Shown here one piece after another: positions 1 to 8,461 of a stretch of 64,000 nt of DNA. This DNA comes from an uncultured Vampirovibrio sp. (GTDB lineage Bacteria > Cyanobacteriota > Vampirovibrionia > Gastranaerophilales > Gastranaerophilaceae). The first letter of the stretch is position 1, and each line of letters begins with the position of its first letter. The notes beneath the pieces are model-generated. The model saw only the letters and a program-made list of their open reading frames with translations. It did not search any database and was not told the origin of the DNA. The DNA is taken from NCBI GenBank assembly GCA_910578465.1, contig CAJTPW010000001.1:434001-498000 (forward strand), in the 5' to 3' direction. Position numbers and translations under genes: made by a program.

Positions 1-2271
1 GTTCGTATGGCACAGGATTTTGCCACAAGATATTTAACAATAGACGGCCATGGAAACTTTGGTTCCGTGGATGGCGACTCTGCTGCCGCAATGAGGTATA
101 CGGAAGCAAGAATGCACAAAATTACAACCTCAATGCTTGCAGATATTGACTGTGAAACGGTTGAATTTGTTCCTAACTTTGACGGCTCTCTGGTTGAGCC
201 TGCCGTGCTTCCTGTTCGTCTTCCGATGCTTTTGCTGAACGGTGTTTCAGGGATTGCCGTAGGTATGGCGACAAATATTCCTCCGCACAATTTGTGTGAA
301 ATCGTAGATGGCACCATTGCCCTGATTGATAACCCTGATATTACGATTGATGGGCTTATGGAATATGTTAAAGGTCCCGACTTCCCGACGGCTGCAACAA
401 TTATAGGTACATCCGAAATTAAGAAAGCTTATGAAACGGGCCGCGGTTCAATTAAAATGTCTGCGGTATCAACAATTGAAGAAATTCAAGGCGGCGGCGG
501 AAGACAGTCAAGAACAGCGATTATTGTGACAGAACTTCCTTATCAGGTAAACAAGGCTGCATTGATTGAAAAAATTGCCGAACTTGTTAAAGACGGTAAA
601 ATTGTCGGCATATCCGACTTGAGGGATGAATCCGACAGAGACGGTATGCGTATCGTGATTGAATTAAAGCGCGATGCGAAACCCGATGTTGTAAGAAACA
701 ATCTTTATAAACAAACCGCTTTATTAAGCTCTTTCGGTGTGAATATGGTCGCCCTTGTCGGACAGCAGCCAAGGCTTTTAAACCTTTATGAAGTTTTAAA
801 TGAATTTGTGGAACACAGAGTTGAAGTTATCACAAGAAGAACTTTGTATTTCTTGAAAAAGGCAAAAGCAAGAGCGCATATTTTAGAAGGTTTGATGATT
901 GCTTTAAATGCTCTGGATGAAGTTATTGAATTAATCAAAAAATCTAAAAACACGGAAGAAGCAAGAGAGGGTCTTATAAGTCGTTTCGGGCTTGACGTTG
1001 ATCAGGCAAATGCTATCCTTGAAATGCAGTTAAGAAGATTGACAGGCTTAGAACAGGATAAAATCAGGGCCGAATATGATGAATTAATGAAGAAAATTGC
1101 AGAATATGAAGCAATTTTAGCGGACAGGCAAAAGATTTTAAACATCATTAAACAAGAGCTTCTTGAAGATAAGGAAAAATTTGGTGATGACAGAAAAACC
1201 CAAATTCTTCCCGAGCAAGGTGAGCTGAACATTGAAGATTTGACGCCAAACACTGCAATGGCCGTATTTATTACAAGACAAGGGTATATTAAGAGAATTT
1301 CTCTTGATACATTCGAAAGGCAAAATCGTGCCACAAGAGGCAAAGGCGGCATGAAAACAAAAGAGGATGATGATGTTGACCACTTCTTTACTGCAATGAT
1401 GCATGATAAAGTATTGTTCTTCTCATCCAAGGGTGTTGTATACAGTCTGAATGTATATGATTTCCCTGAGGGTTCAAGACAATCGAAGGGGCTGCCGATT
1501 ATTAATGTTCTTCCGATTGAACAGAACGAGACCATAACAGCTGTCGTTCCCGTAAGTAGTTTTGATGCCAACACCAATTTGATTATGCTTACAAAAGCGG
1601 GCTATATTAAACGTATCAGCCTTGATAATTTCAGCACAATCAGAAGAAACGGCATTATTGCAATCGGTCTGGAAGAAAATGATACATTAAACTGGGTAAA
1701 ACTTGCTCAGGATAACGATGAAATTATTATCGGTACAAGCTGCGGTATGGCAATAAGGTTTGCAATTTCGGATTTAAGACCGCTCGGCCGTTCTGCAAGA
1801 GGTGTAAACTCCATGAAACTTAGAGCCGGCGATACCATTATCGGCTGTGATGTTGTACCGAGAGATTACGATGCAGACTTACTTGTTTTAACGTCTGACG
1901 GTTTTGGCAAGCGTTCCAAATTATCGGAATTCAGAGCTCAAAACAGAGGCGGACTCGGTTTGATTGCAACCAAGTTTAAATCAGCAGCTTCAAGGCTTGT
2001 AGCACTTACAATTGTTGAAGAAAAAGATGAAATTATGGTTGTTAGTGCAAATGGTGTCGTAACAAGGGTTAGCGCATCGTCTATTTCAAGACAGGGCCGC
2101 CCCGCAACAGGGGTTAAGGTTCAAAATCTTGGCGAAAATGACTATGTTGTTTCCGTTAATAAAATTGTTGAACCTGATGAGGATGACAGTGTGAAAAAAG
2201 CTTCCCTTGAAAATCAGATGAATGAAGCTGTCGAAGGTATTTCACAGGGGAATTTGAATTTGGAAGAGTAA
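1..2271 (+). CDS. gyrA: DNA gyrase subunit A (5'-truncated by window edge)
   Basis: Type II topoisomerase subunit that cuts and rejoins DNA; with GyrB it introduces negative supercoils. The frame is already open at base 1 (Val-Arg before the first Met), so the gene starts upstream and only its last ~756 codons are here. The catalytic tyrosine is in AAAMRYTEARM, about 33 residues in, so roughly the first 90 residues, including the quinolone-resistance positions, are missing. GVSGIAVGMATNIPPHN marks the breakage-reunion core; the C-terminal part has the repeated beta-pinwheel blades. The GyrA-box position reads QNRATRGKGG instead of QRRGGKG, so ParC is not fully excluded. An intrinsic terminator follows. 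Confidence 0.93.
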   Translation, partial: VRMAQDFATRYLTIDGHGNFGSVDGDSAAAMRYTEARMHKITTSMLADIDCETVEFVPNFDGSLVEPAVLPVRLPMLLLNGVSGIAVGMATNIPPHNLCEIVDGTIALIDNPDITIDGLMEYVKGPDFPTAATIIGTSEIKKAYETGRGSIKMSAVSTIEEIQGGGGRQSRTAIIVTELPYQVNKAALIEKIAELVKDGKIVGISDLRDESDRDGMRIVIELKRDAKPDVVRNNLYKQTALLSSFGVNMVALVGQQPRLLNLYEVLNEFVEHRVEVITRRTLYFLKKAKARAHILEGLMIALNALDEVIELIKKSKNTEEAREGLISRFGLDVDQANAILEMQLRRLTGLEQDKIRAEYDELMKKIAEYEAILADRQKILNIIKQELLEDKEKFGDDRKTQILPEQGELNIEDLTPNTAMAVFITRQGYIKRISLDTFERQNRATRGKGGMKTKEDDDVDHFFTAMMHDKVLFFSSKGVVYSLNVYDFPEGSRQSKGLPIINVLPIEQNETITAVVPVSSFDANTNLIMLTKAGYIKRISLDNFSTIRRNGIIAIGLEENDTLNWVKLAQDNDEIIIGTSCGMAIRFAISDLRPLGRSARGVNSMKLRAGDTIIGCDVVPRDYDADLLVLTSDGFGKRSKLSEFRAQNRGGLGLIATKFKSAASRLVALTIVEEKDEIMVVSANGVVTRVSASSISRQGRPATGVKVQNLGENDYVVSVNKIVEPDEDDSVKKASLENQMNEAVEGISQGNLNLEE

Positions 2272-2340
2272 AGATTACTTGAATATAAGCTCTTTAAAAT
2301 GAAAATTTTTAAGTCATTTCAAAACATTATATAAATATGT

Positions 2341-2376
2341 AAATACCGCCGGAGAAAATCGAGGCGGTATTTATTT
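2341..2376 (+). terminator. intrinsic terminator of gyrA
   Basis: A perfect 10-bp stem (AAATACCGCC at 2341-2350 with GGCGGTATTT at 2363-2372) has a 12-nt loop and runs into a T-rich tail. It lies 70 bases after the gyrA stop. Confidence 0.8.
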
Positions 2377-2502
2377 TGCATATATTTTTAAATTCCTTAT
2401 TAGTATTGGCTTCTTATCAGGCCCCAATAAGACCCAATAAGATTTATTCCTGTGCTCAATAAAAGAAAGTTAATCGCGACAGTCGAACAAAGACAATAGA
2501 AC
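2377..2502. other. non-coding spacer with a 10-bp tandem repeat
   Basis: The spacer between gyrA and bamA (2272-2581) holds two terminators and this stretch. It contains a perfect tandem copy of CCCAATAAGA (2423-2432, 2433-2442), and TATTGG at 2404-2409 can pair with CCAATA of the first repeat. No reading frame with a ribosome site and no tRNA fold was seen. A small RNA cannot be excluded, but nothing here demands one. Confidence 0.3.
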
Positions 2503-2522
2503 AAAACCCCGAAGATTTCAGG
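2503..2522 (-). terminator. probable terminator of bamA
   Basis: Read on the minus strand, CCTGAA and TTCGGG (plus positions 2517-2522 and 2508-2513) form a 6-bp stem with one G-T pair and a 3-nt loop, followed by GTTTTGTT. It is 60 bases past the bamA stop. Confidence 0.4.
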
Positions 2523-2581
2523 TGTTGGAGCAATTTAGCTTTCTTGAATAACTGCAGAACTTATTTTAAAGTTATGAGGGT

Positions 2582-4549
2582 TTACAGCATATCGCCCATG
2601 CCAAAAGTAAAGAAGCCGTTTTTGTGACCGGAACCCTTAGTGTTTGTAAGCGGAATACCGTAATCAAGGTTAATTGAGCCAAGTCCCGGAATAAATATTC
2701 TAACTCCTGCACCTGCTGTAATACCGTAGCCTGGTCTGTCATAAAGCCTGTCTGTGAGTGTAGAGCCGAATACTTTACCTGCATCAACAAAACCTGCAAG
2801 CCTTATGTTGTTCAGGAATGAATTTGAAGTTATGCGGTCTAAGAAAGGTATTGGGAATCTGAATTCTGCGCTGCCCATCATAAAACCGTTTCCTGAGCCT
2901 ACATCCGCTACGTTAAATCCTCTTAAAGAGTACGGTCCGCCAAGCGTGTATGCTGCAAATTCAGGCAAGTGTCCGTTGATTTTGCCGCCTGCTCTTGCAG
3001 TTAAAACCAATGAAGATTTTCTGCCTGCAGGAATAAATTTTTTCAAAACACCGTTAAGTTTGCCGTAACTGTCCGCATCGGAGAAGCTCAAAGCCTCTTC
3101 CAGACTTACTTTTGCAATCACGCCGCGTCTTGTATTTATAATGTTATCTCTTGTATCATAAATTAAAGAAGGAATCGCTCTTGCGTAAAATCCGCCTTCA
3201 AGCTGCTCATGACGTCTTGAAGGAGAAATACCGTGGCTTGCATAAAGCTTCATAATTTCAGCTCTGTCACCTTCTTTAAGATGAACATTTTCAGCTCCAA
3301 GACTCATACTCATAGAGAGATTTCTGGATTTTTCAAACGCTCTTGTTAAAGTAATATCGCCGCCGTATCTTTCTTCAATTGCAAGCGGAACCTGATAGCT
3401 TCCGAAGTTTCTTGCAAAAGCTCTAAAGCCTAAAGATTGATTTTCGGATTTAAAATGAGGCTCAAGAAAAGACAGTTCGGCCTGCAGGTTTGCGCGGTTT
3501 ACAACGCTTGAATCATGCATCAAAATACCGGTACCTGCCATAACGTTTAAATTCAATTTCTGTCCAAGACCAAGGAAATTGTTTTCTCCAAAGCCTACGG
3601 AACCAAAGAAGCCCGAGTTTGAATCAATACCAACCCCGAGAGAAACTCTTCCTGTTCTTTGTTCATCAAGTTTTACAATAACATCATATGCGCCCGTTTC
3701 TTCGTTTAATTGAATATCTCTTTGAACATCCTTAAAGGCTTGTGTACCCATAAGGCGCATAATATCTGCTCTCATAAGATTTTCATTGTAAACTTCCCCG
3801 GGGGTTTGCAAAATATTTCTTTTAACAATGAAATCTTTGGTTTTATTATTACCTTCGACTTTAATATTGCCAATGACACCTTCATCGATTTTTACGGTAA
3901 TAATATTATCGGGGTCATCCTGAATGCTTGTCACCTTTGCAAGAATGTAGCCTTTTCCTGCATAGAGTTCCTGAATATTTTCAATTGCAGCGTTTATTGC
4001 AAGAATGTTTTGAGGCTTTCCTTCCAAATTTTTAAGCACGTCCATAATTTCATATGTGGAAAGGCAGTTGTTGCCTTCGATTAAAAAGCCTTCAATCGGC
4101 GGATTTTCTTCGACAATAATTCTTAATTTAACGTTGCCGTCATCAAGCTTAATAGGAAGTGCTCTAATGTTTTGCGTAAAATATCCTGATTTATAAAGCT
4201 TGTTTAAATCGTTTGCAACGGTTTTTCTGTTAAACGGGTATCCTTCTTTTAAAGATAGCTGACCTTTTATAAAGCTTGTTTCAATAAGGTTGTTGCCGTA
4301 AATTTCAACATCCTTAATATGAACTGCTTCAATGTCATCTGATGAAGTGTTATCTTTGTCATGGAGATAAACACTCGGCTCAAGTTTTTCTTCTGTTTTT
4401 TGAACGGGTTCTTCCGTTTTTTTCTTTTCGACTTTTGCTTTATTTCTTTTAAAAGGATTTTTGAATTCGAATGCAAAAGCTACGCCCTCGTTCAAAAACA
4501 GGACGCTTGCAAGTGTTACTATTAAAGAGGTTTTATAAAAATTTCTCAT
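2582..4549 (-). CDS. bamA: Outer membrane protein assembly factor BamA (Omp85)
   Basis: Inserts beta-barrel proteins into the outer membrane. The 655-residue product starts with a signal peptide (about residues 1-25, ending near AFA). A charged Lys/Glu linker follows, then what read as three POTRA domains (about 72-300; one begins at VHIKDVEIYGNN) and a 16-strand-type barrel. Typical Omp85 marks are GFGENNFLGLGQ at the start of the barrel and GGPYSLRGF, the conserved RGF loop-6 motif. Three POTRAs fit cyanobacterial Omp85 better than the five of proteobacterial BamA. I use the ATG at 4549; a TTG lies one codon upstream. Its presence shows the organism has an outer membrane. Confidence 0.93.
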   Translation of the reverse strand: MRNFYKTSLIVTLASVLFLNEGVAFAFEFKNPFKRNKAKVEKKKTEEPVQKTEEKLEPSVYLHDKDNTSSDDIEAVHIKDVEIYGNNLIETSFIKGQLSLKEGYPFNRKTVANDLNKLYKSGYFTQNIRALPIKLDDGNVKLRIIVEENPPIEGFLIEGNNCLSTYEIMDVLKNLEGKPQNILAINAAIENIQELYAGKGYILAKVTSIQDDPDNIITVKIDEGVIGNIKVEGNNKTKDFIVKRNILQTPGEVYNENLMRADIMRLMGTQAFKDVQRDIQLNEETGAYDVIVKLDEQRTGRVSLGVGIDSNSGFFGSVGFGENNFLGLGQKLNLNVMAGTGILMHDSSVVNRANLQAELSFLEPHFKSENQSLGFRAFARNFGSYQVPLAIEERYGGDITLTRAFEKSRNLSMSMSLGAENVHLKEGDRAEIMKLYASHGISPSRRHEQLEGGFYARAIPSLIYDTRDNIINTRRGVIAKVSLEEALSFSDADSYGKLNGVLKKFIPAGRKSSLVLTARAGGKINGHLPEFAAYTLGGPYSLRGFNVADVGSGNGFMMGSAEFRFPIPFLDRITSNSFLNNIRLAGFVDAGKVFGSTLTDRLYDRPGYGITAGAGVRIFIPGLGSINLDYGIPLTNTKGSGHKNGFFTFGMGDML

Positions 4550-4577
4550 CAAATTCCACTTAATCTCTTTTGTTAAT

Positions 4578-4605
4578 ATTATAGCGTAAAATATTGAGGA
4601 TACAA
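4578..4605 (-). promoter_or_regulatory. promoter of bamA
   Basis: On the minus strand, TTGTAT (4600-4605) and a consensus TATAAT (4578-4583) are separated by 16 bases. Transcription would start near 4571, about 20 bases before the bamA ATG. Confidence 0.55.
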
Positions 4606-4693
4606 ATAAAAACTAAAATGTTACAAATTTATATACTCTAAAATGATGATTTATGATTTAATATTATTATAAAAAGAGTTGGAGTTTTTAGTT

Positions 4694-5398
4694 TTGGATT
4701 TAGCGGGAAATCACAGAAAACTTATTGAAGAAACTATAAGGGCAAATGACAGATATTTTGGAAACGAAGATTTGCTTGAAGCATTTTGTTCCGATGTCTA
4801 TAAAAAGTCCTATCTTCTTTTGGATTCCGTTTCAAATGTTGAAAACTTAAAAACTTATCTTGCAAAAGTTGTAGATACTTCAATTTCCAACATTTTAAGA
4901 CAAAACGGCAGAGACGATACCCCAAAACCGAGGCCTGATAAGAGTGAAATCCAAATTGATATTCTGGATGACGCTAATATTAAAGATAAGATAATCAAAG
5001 AAACAAACCTCTCCGAAGCTGATTTGGATCGTGCAACAGCCCTTGCAAAACAAGGCAGAGGCATCTTGCCGCAAAATTTAAAGGAAGAGCGCATTGTTTC
5101 CATTAAAACCGACAATCAAGCGGTGAAAAATCTGTCAGGCGATATTTTTGGAGATATTAACGATCCAAAGCTTGAGTTTCCCGATACTGAAATTAAAGAA
5201 AATGTTGCAAATAAAATTTTATCAATTGTTTTTGATTTGCACACCAAGTTCCCCGAAAAAGCATATTTTCAAATTTTCTATCTGCGCCATGCCCGTCTTA
5301 AAAAACAGGCAAATATTGCAAATGAATTGAAAATTACGCAAGGAGAATTAAGCAAAAGATATTTTGAGCTTATAAAGCTTGTAAAAGAACAGCTTTAA
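4694..5398 (+). CDS. Sigma-factor-like DNA-binding orphan protein
   Basis: Function unknown. The 234-residue protein has the outline of a small sigma-70/ECF factor. Residues about 1-65 are helical and include NEDLLEAFCSDVYKK and YLAKVVDTSISNILR, resembling sigma region 2. A polar linker follows, then a C-terminal helix-turn-helix-like segment (ANIANELKITQGELSKRYFELIKLV) in the place of region 4. I chose the TTG at 4694 because GGAG (4681-4684) lies 9 bases upstream; a TTG at 4679 in the same frame has no ribosome site. It is transcribed divergently from bamA. No anti-sigma gene is adjacent. The resemblance was judged by eye and could be misleading. Confidence 0.6.
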   Translation: MDLAGNHRKLIEETIRANDRYFGNEDLLEAFCSDVYKKSYLLLDSVSNVENLKTYLAKVVDTSISNILRQNGRDDTPKPRPDKSEIQIDILDDANIKDKIIKETNLSEADLDRATALAKQGRGILPQNLKEERIVSIKTDNQAVKNLSGDIFGDINDPKLEFPDTEIKENVANKILSIVFDLHTKFPEKAYFQIFYLRHARLKKQANIANELKITQGELSKRYFELIKLVKEQL

Positions 5399-5434
5399 GC
5401 ACCTTTAGCGCTTTATAAATGCGTTTTACGCCCC

Positions 5435-6097
5435 TTATATTTTAAGCCCCGGGTTTTGATAAATTTTTTGTGTGCCGTAAGTTTGATTTCCTGCGCTAAA
5501 ATGCGGGTATGTGCTCATCGGGGCAAACTTGTTTGCCGGAGTTTGCATCGGGTATGTCTTTGTAAAAAAGGGCTGTGTTCTTCCGCCGTATATATTTGTC
5601 GGCACAATAGTTTCAGTCGGTTTTTTGTCCGTATTCTTTTTTATAAAGGCTGCAAAGGCATTTCTTGCAATCGGGGTTAAAATGCAGGTTGAAATTATGC
5701 CGCCCAAAATTGCAGCACCTGTTTTTAAGTTTCTGCCCGTTTTTGCGTATGCCGCAGCATTTGAGGCATAGTCCAAAATGTTACCTGCACTGTCTTTCAA
5801 GGATATAAAAGGCGCTTTACCGTTTTTTCCGGGCTTGCAGCTTTTTTCAGCCATCTTCATTAAATTTGTTGTTACGGCTGCATACATAGCAATATTTGCA
5901 GTACCGTCCGCGATTTCTTGCGGCACAAGGAACTTTTTGTCTTCCTTTGAAAGCTCTTTGCTTTTTAAGATACCGAAAGTTTGAGCTGCTGAAGCCAGAA
6001 TCCAGCCAATTGCCGCAGTTGCAAAAAGAAAGCTTGCGTTGTTGTCTTTATCAAACCAGCCGATAAAACCTTTTTGAATTGAATCTATGAAGCGCAT
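5435..6097 (-). CDS. Orphan membrane protein
   Basis: Not recognised. The 220-residue product has hydrophobic segments near residues 21-43 (FLFATAAIGWILASAAQTFG) and 127-147 (AAILGGIISTCILTPIARNAF). Between them is a stretch starting LVPQEIADGTANIAMYAAVTT; the C-terminal 60 residues are Pro/Thr/Tyr-rich and probably disordered. The ATG has a strong GGAGG seven bases upstream. It overlaps the end of the preceding minus-strand gene (6085-6741) by 13 bases, so the two are very likely co-translated and may act together. Confidence 0.75.
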   Translation of the reverse strand: MRFIDSIQKGFIGWFDKDNNASFLFATAAIGWILASAAQTFGILKSKELSKEDKKFLVPQEIADGTANIAMYAAVTTNLMKMAEKSCKPGKNGKAPFISLKDSAGNILDYASNAAAYAKTGRNLKTGAAILGGIISTCILTPIARNAFAAFIKKNTDKKPTETIVPTNIYGGRTQPFFTKTYPMQTPANKFAPMSTYPHFSAGNQTYGTQKIYQNPGLKI

Positions 6098-6741
6098 TTA
6101 ATTACCTCCATATTCACCTGAGACATTGGCGGCAGTTCGCCTTTATCTATCTTTTCTTTAATAATTTGAAGCTGCTGTTTTGCATCCTGTTTCAATGTGT
6201 TGTTGGTGTATGAACTGTTAAAAGTGTCATTAAATGCTGGTGCAGGCGTTTTTGCTTGATTTTCTACTTTTTTGCCCGCAAATTTTGTGAAAAAACGTGT
6301 AAACATATCAGTCAGAGGAACGTCAATTAAGAAATTCGTAAATATCATAATTCCTAGTCCTGCAAGCGTTCCTATGACAGCGCTTGTATGTCCTTTGTCT
6401 TTTGTCATAAATTCGGGCAGTTTTGATAAGATATTTTTGTTGTTCAAAAGTGTATTTGTGCCCACAATGCAGGCCTCTCTTATTATAACTCCCGTTGTTG
6501 TGGAGGCGACCGCTTTTGCGGCACTTCTTATTGCGGATGTATTTTTTGTTTCATCATCTACCCAGGGGTTCATCTTGTCCATAACGGGATGAAGCGCAAG
6601 GGCCGCAATACCGAATGCAAGCCTTTGCCCGGGAGATTTTATCGCGCCGACTTTATCCAAAAACCCTGCTGCTTTTGGACCGATTGTAAACCCTCTGAAA
6701 TTAGGGCTTTTATATGAAATATTGTTGTTAATTTTTAGCAT
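6085..6741 (-). CDS. Orphan membrane protein with N-terminal FxG motif
   Basis: Not recognised. The 218-residue protein starts with a short polar segment containing YKSPNFRGF (residues 10-18), a pattern shared with other orphans in this window. Hydrophobic helices lie around residues 40-55, 80-100 and 125-150 (GTLAGLGIMIFTNFLIDVPL). The tail is polar and Gln/Lys-rich. An in-frame TAG lies two codons before the ATG at 6741, which fixes the start. No clear Shine-Dalgarno sequence is seen. It overlaps the next gene (5435-6097) by 13 bases, forming a two-gene unit. Confidence 0.75.
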   Translation of the reverse strand: MLKINNNISYKSPNFRGFTIGPKAAGFLDKVGAIKSPGQRLAFGIAALALHPVMDKMNPWVDDETKNTSAIRSAAKAVASTTTGVIIREACIVGTNTLLNNKNILSKLPEFMTKDKGHTSAVIGTLAGLGIMIFTNFLIDVPLTDMFTRFFTKFAGKKVENQAKTPAPAFNDTFNSSYTNNTLKQDAKQQLQIIKEKIDKGELPPMSQVNMEVIKCAS

Positions 6742-6857
6742 AAATTTCTATAAATTGAAATTTTTGTTTTTCACAAGTCCTATAACGTTAATGAACTTCA
6801 AAAGTTGCGTTTTTTAAACCTCCTCATTAACAATTTTTAATATTATAATTGTAGTAT

Positions 6858-6886
6858 TTAATAAGAAAAAATGTCTATGATACAAT
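6858..6886 (+). promoter_or_regulatory. possible extended -10 promoter for leuA
   Basis: TGATACAAT (6878-6886) is an extended -10 element. A weak -35 (TTAATA, 6858-6863) lies 17 bases before the TACAAT hexamer. A second TATAAT at 6844-6849 has no good -35. Confidence 0.35.
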
Positions 6887-6923
6887 CATTCTAGCACGTA
6901 ATTTTGTTTTGGGAACAGTTTTT

Positions 6924-8456
6924 ATGGAAAATAAAAGACAACCTTTTTTCTACGATATAACATTAAGGGATGGAAACCAGTCTCTAAAAAAGCCATGGCA
7001 GCTTTCAGAGAAAGAAATAATTTTTAATAAACTTCTTGAACTAAATGTTCAGGCAGTTGAACTTGGGTTTCCGGCATCTTCCGAGATGGATTTTGATGCT
7101 TGCAAATATCTGGCATCAATTGCTCCTGAAAAATTAGTTGTATCTGCTCTTGCAAGATGTGTTCAAAGTGATATTTTAAGTGCCGTTGATGCTATTAAAC
7201 ACGCGGGCGTGCCAAGAATACATACGTTTTTGACTTTAAGTCCTTTTCATATGAAATATGTTTTGAACAAAGACCCCATGGAAGTTCGAAAAACTGCAAT
7301 CGAGGCGGTCAAATTTGCAAGTGAAGAAATTTTAAAGGTAAATAAAAACGGGCAGGTGGAATTTTCTGTAGAGCATTTCGGGGACTGCTTTGAAAATCTT
7401 GATTTTGTAATTGATACATTGAAAGAAATTGTTAAAGCCGGTGCCACGACGATAAATTTGCCGAACACTGTTGAAAGAAAACGCCCAAGGGCTTTTCTTG
7501 ATATGATTGAAAGGGTTTATAGCGCCCTTCCTAAGGATATTTCAATTTCACTCCATAATCATAACGACCTTGGAATGGCAACGGCTACAACGGTTGAAGG
7601 GTATTTTTCAGGTGCCGTTCAATTGGAATGCTGCTTAAACGGTCTTGGGGAGCGTGCGGGGAATACAAATTTCTATGAAGTTGCAGTAGCCTTGCATAAT
7701 TCGGGTGTAGATGTCCCCATAGATTTATCCAAAATATATGAAACCGCATTGATTGTGGCCCAGATGTCAAAGGTTGAAATCTATGAAAAAGCACCTTTAA
7801 TAGGGCCCGATGCACTTGCACACAGAAGCGGAATTCATCAGGATGGCGCCCTTAAGACAAAAGATATGGAATTTGGTGCCTACAGGCCTATTCATCCGTC
7901 CTTAATCGGAAGGAAAGATGATGAAAAGATAGGCTTTACAAGTCAGTCAGGCAAAACTGCCGTATTTGAAATTATTTCAAAAGCGGGCTACCCGATTACC
8001 ATACAGGAAGCAATCAGGCTTACGCCCGCAATTAAAGAGGCGGCTGAAAAAATCGGCGAACTTCCGACAAGAAATATTATCGATATTTACTTTAGGGAAA
8101 TCTGTAACGTTCAGGGGCCTTTCAAGCTTACAAACTTTGATCATGTTGAGGATAATAAATTTATTGTTGAATTTAAGTATAATAATGAGCCTTTCAAGGT
8201 AACGGGCGAAGGAAACGGGCCTATTGACGCCTGTATGGATGCTCTAAAACAGGCCGGGTTTGAGAGAAAACTCTTGTTCTATAAGCAGATTGCGATGGAT
8301 GAAGAACTTCTGGGGTCAGGTGCAATTGCAATGAGTGTTATCCATATTGAAGGAAATAACGGTGCAAATATTATCGGCCGCGCTATCCATAAAAACACTG
8401 CGGTTGCAAACGTTAAAGCTATATTTAATGCTTACAATTTAATTTATAAGGTATAA
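6924..8456 (+). CDS. leuA: 2-isopropylmalate synthase
   Basis: Condenses acetyl-CoA with 2-oxoisovalerate, the first step of leucine synthesis. The 510-residue protein has the DRE-TIM signature DITLRDGNQ (11-19), metal-binding histidines in LHNHNDLG (210-217), the family signature LNGLGERAGN (238-247) and HRSGIHQDG (300-308). The C-terminal ~120 residues look like the LeuA dimer domain for leucine feedback (GNGPIDACMDALKQAG, then a GAIAMSVIHIEG repeat). The ATG at 6924 is preferred over a TTG 15 bases upstream. Homocitrate or citramalate synthase are related alternatives. No other leu genes are adjacent. Five bases separate it from the beta-lactamase gene, so they may share a transcript. Confidence 0.85.
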   Translation: MENKRQPFFYDITLRDGNQSLKKPWQLSEKEIIFNKLLELNVQAVELGFPASSEMDFDACKYLASIAPEKLVVSALARCVQSDILSAVDAIKHAGVPRIHTFLTLSPFHMKYVLNKDPMEVRKTAIEAVKFASEEILKVNKNGQVEFSVEHFGDCFENLDFVIDTLKEIVKAGATTINLPNTVERKRPRAFLDMIERVYSALPKDISISLHNHNDLGMATATTVEGYFSGAVQLECCLNGLGERAGNTNFYEVAVALHNSGVDVPIDLSKIYETALIVAQMSKVEIYEKAPLIGPDALAHRSGIHQDGALKTKDMEFGAYRPIHPSLIGRKDDEKIGFTSQSGKTAVFEIISKAGYPITIQEAIRLTPAIKEAAEKIGELPTRNIIDIYFREICNVQGPFKLTNFDHVEDNKFIVEFKYNNEPFKVTGEGNGPIDACMDALKQAGFERKLLFYKQIAMDEELLGSGAIAMSVIHIEGNNGANIIGRAIHKNTAVANVKAIFNAYNLIYKV

Positions 8457-8461
8457 ATGTT

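Noticed and set aside
1002..1577. Long minus-strand open frames inside gyrA and similar antisense frames in other genes
   Set aside because: They are antisense shadows of conserved genes, with low-complexity Ser/Phe-rich products and no ribosome sites.
6799..6824. Strong AGGAGG on the minus strand, followed by a 17-codon TTG frame ending in TAG just before the 6741 gene
   Set aside because: The AGGAGG is 17 bases from the TTG, too far for a ribosome site, and the peptide has no recognisable feature. It could be an upstream leader but is not supported.
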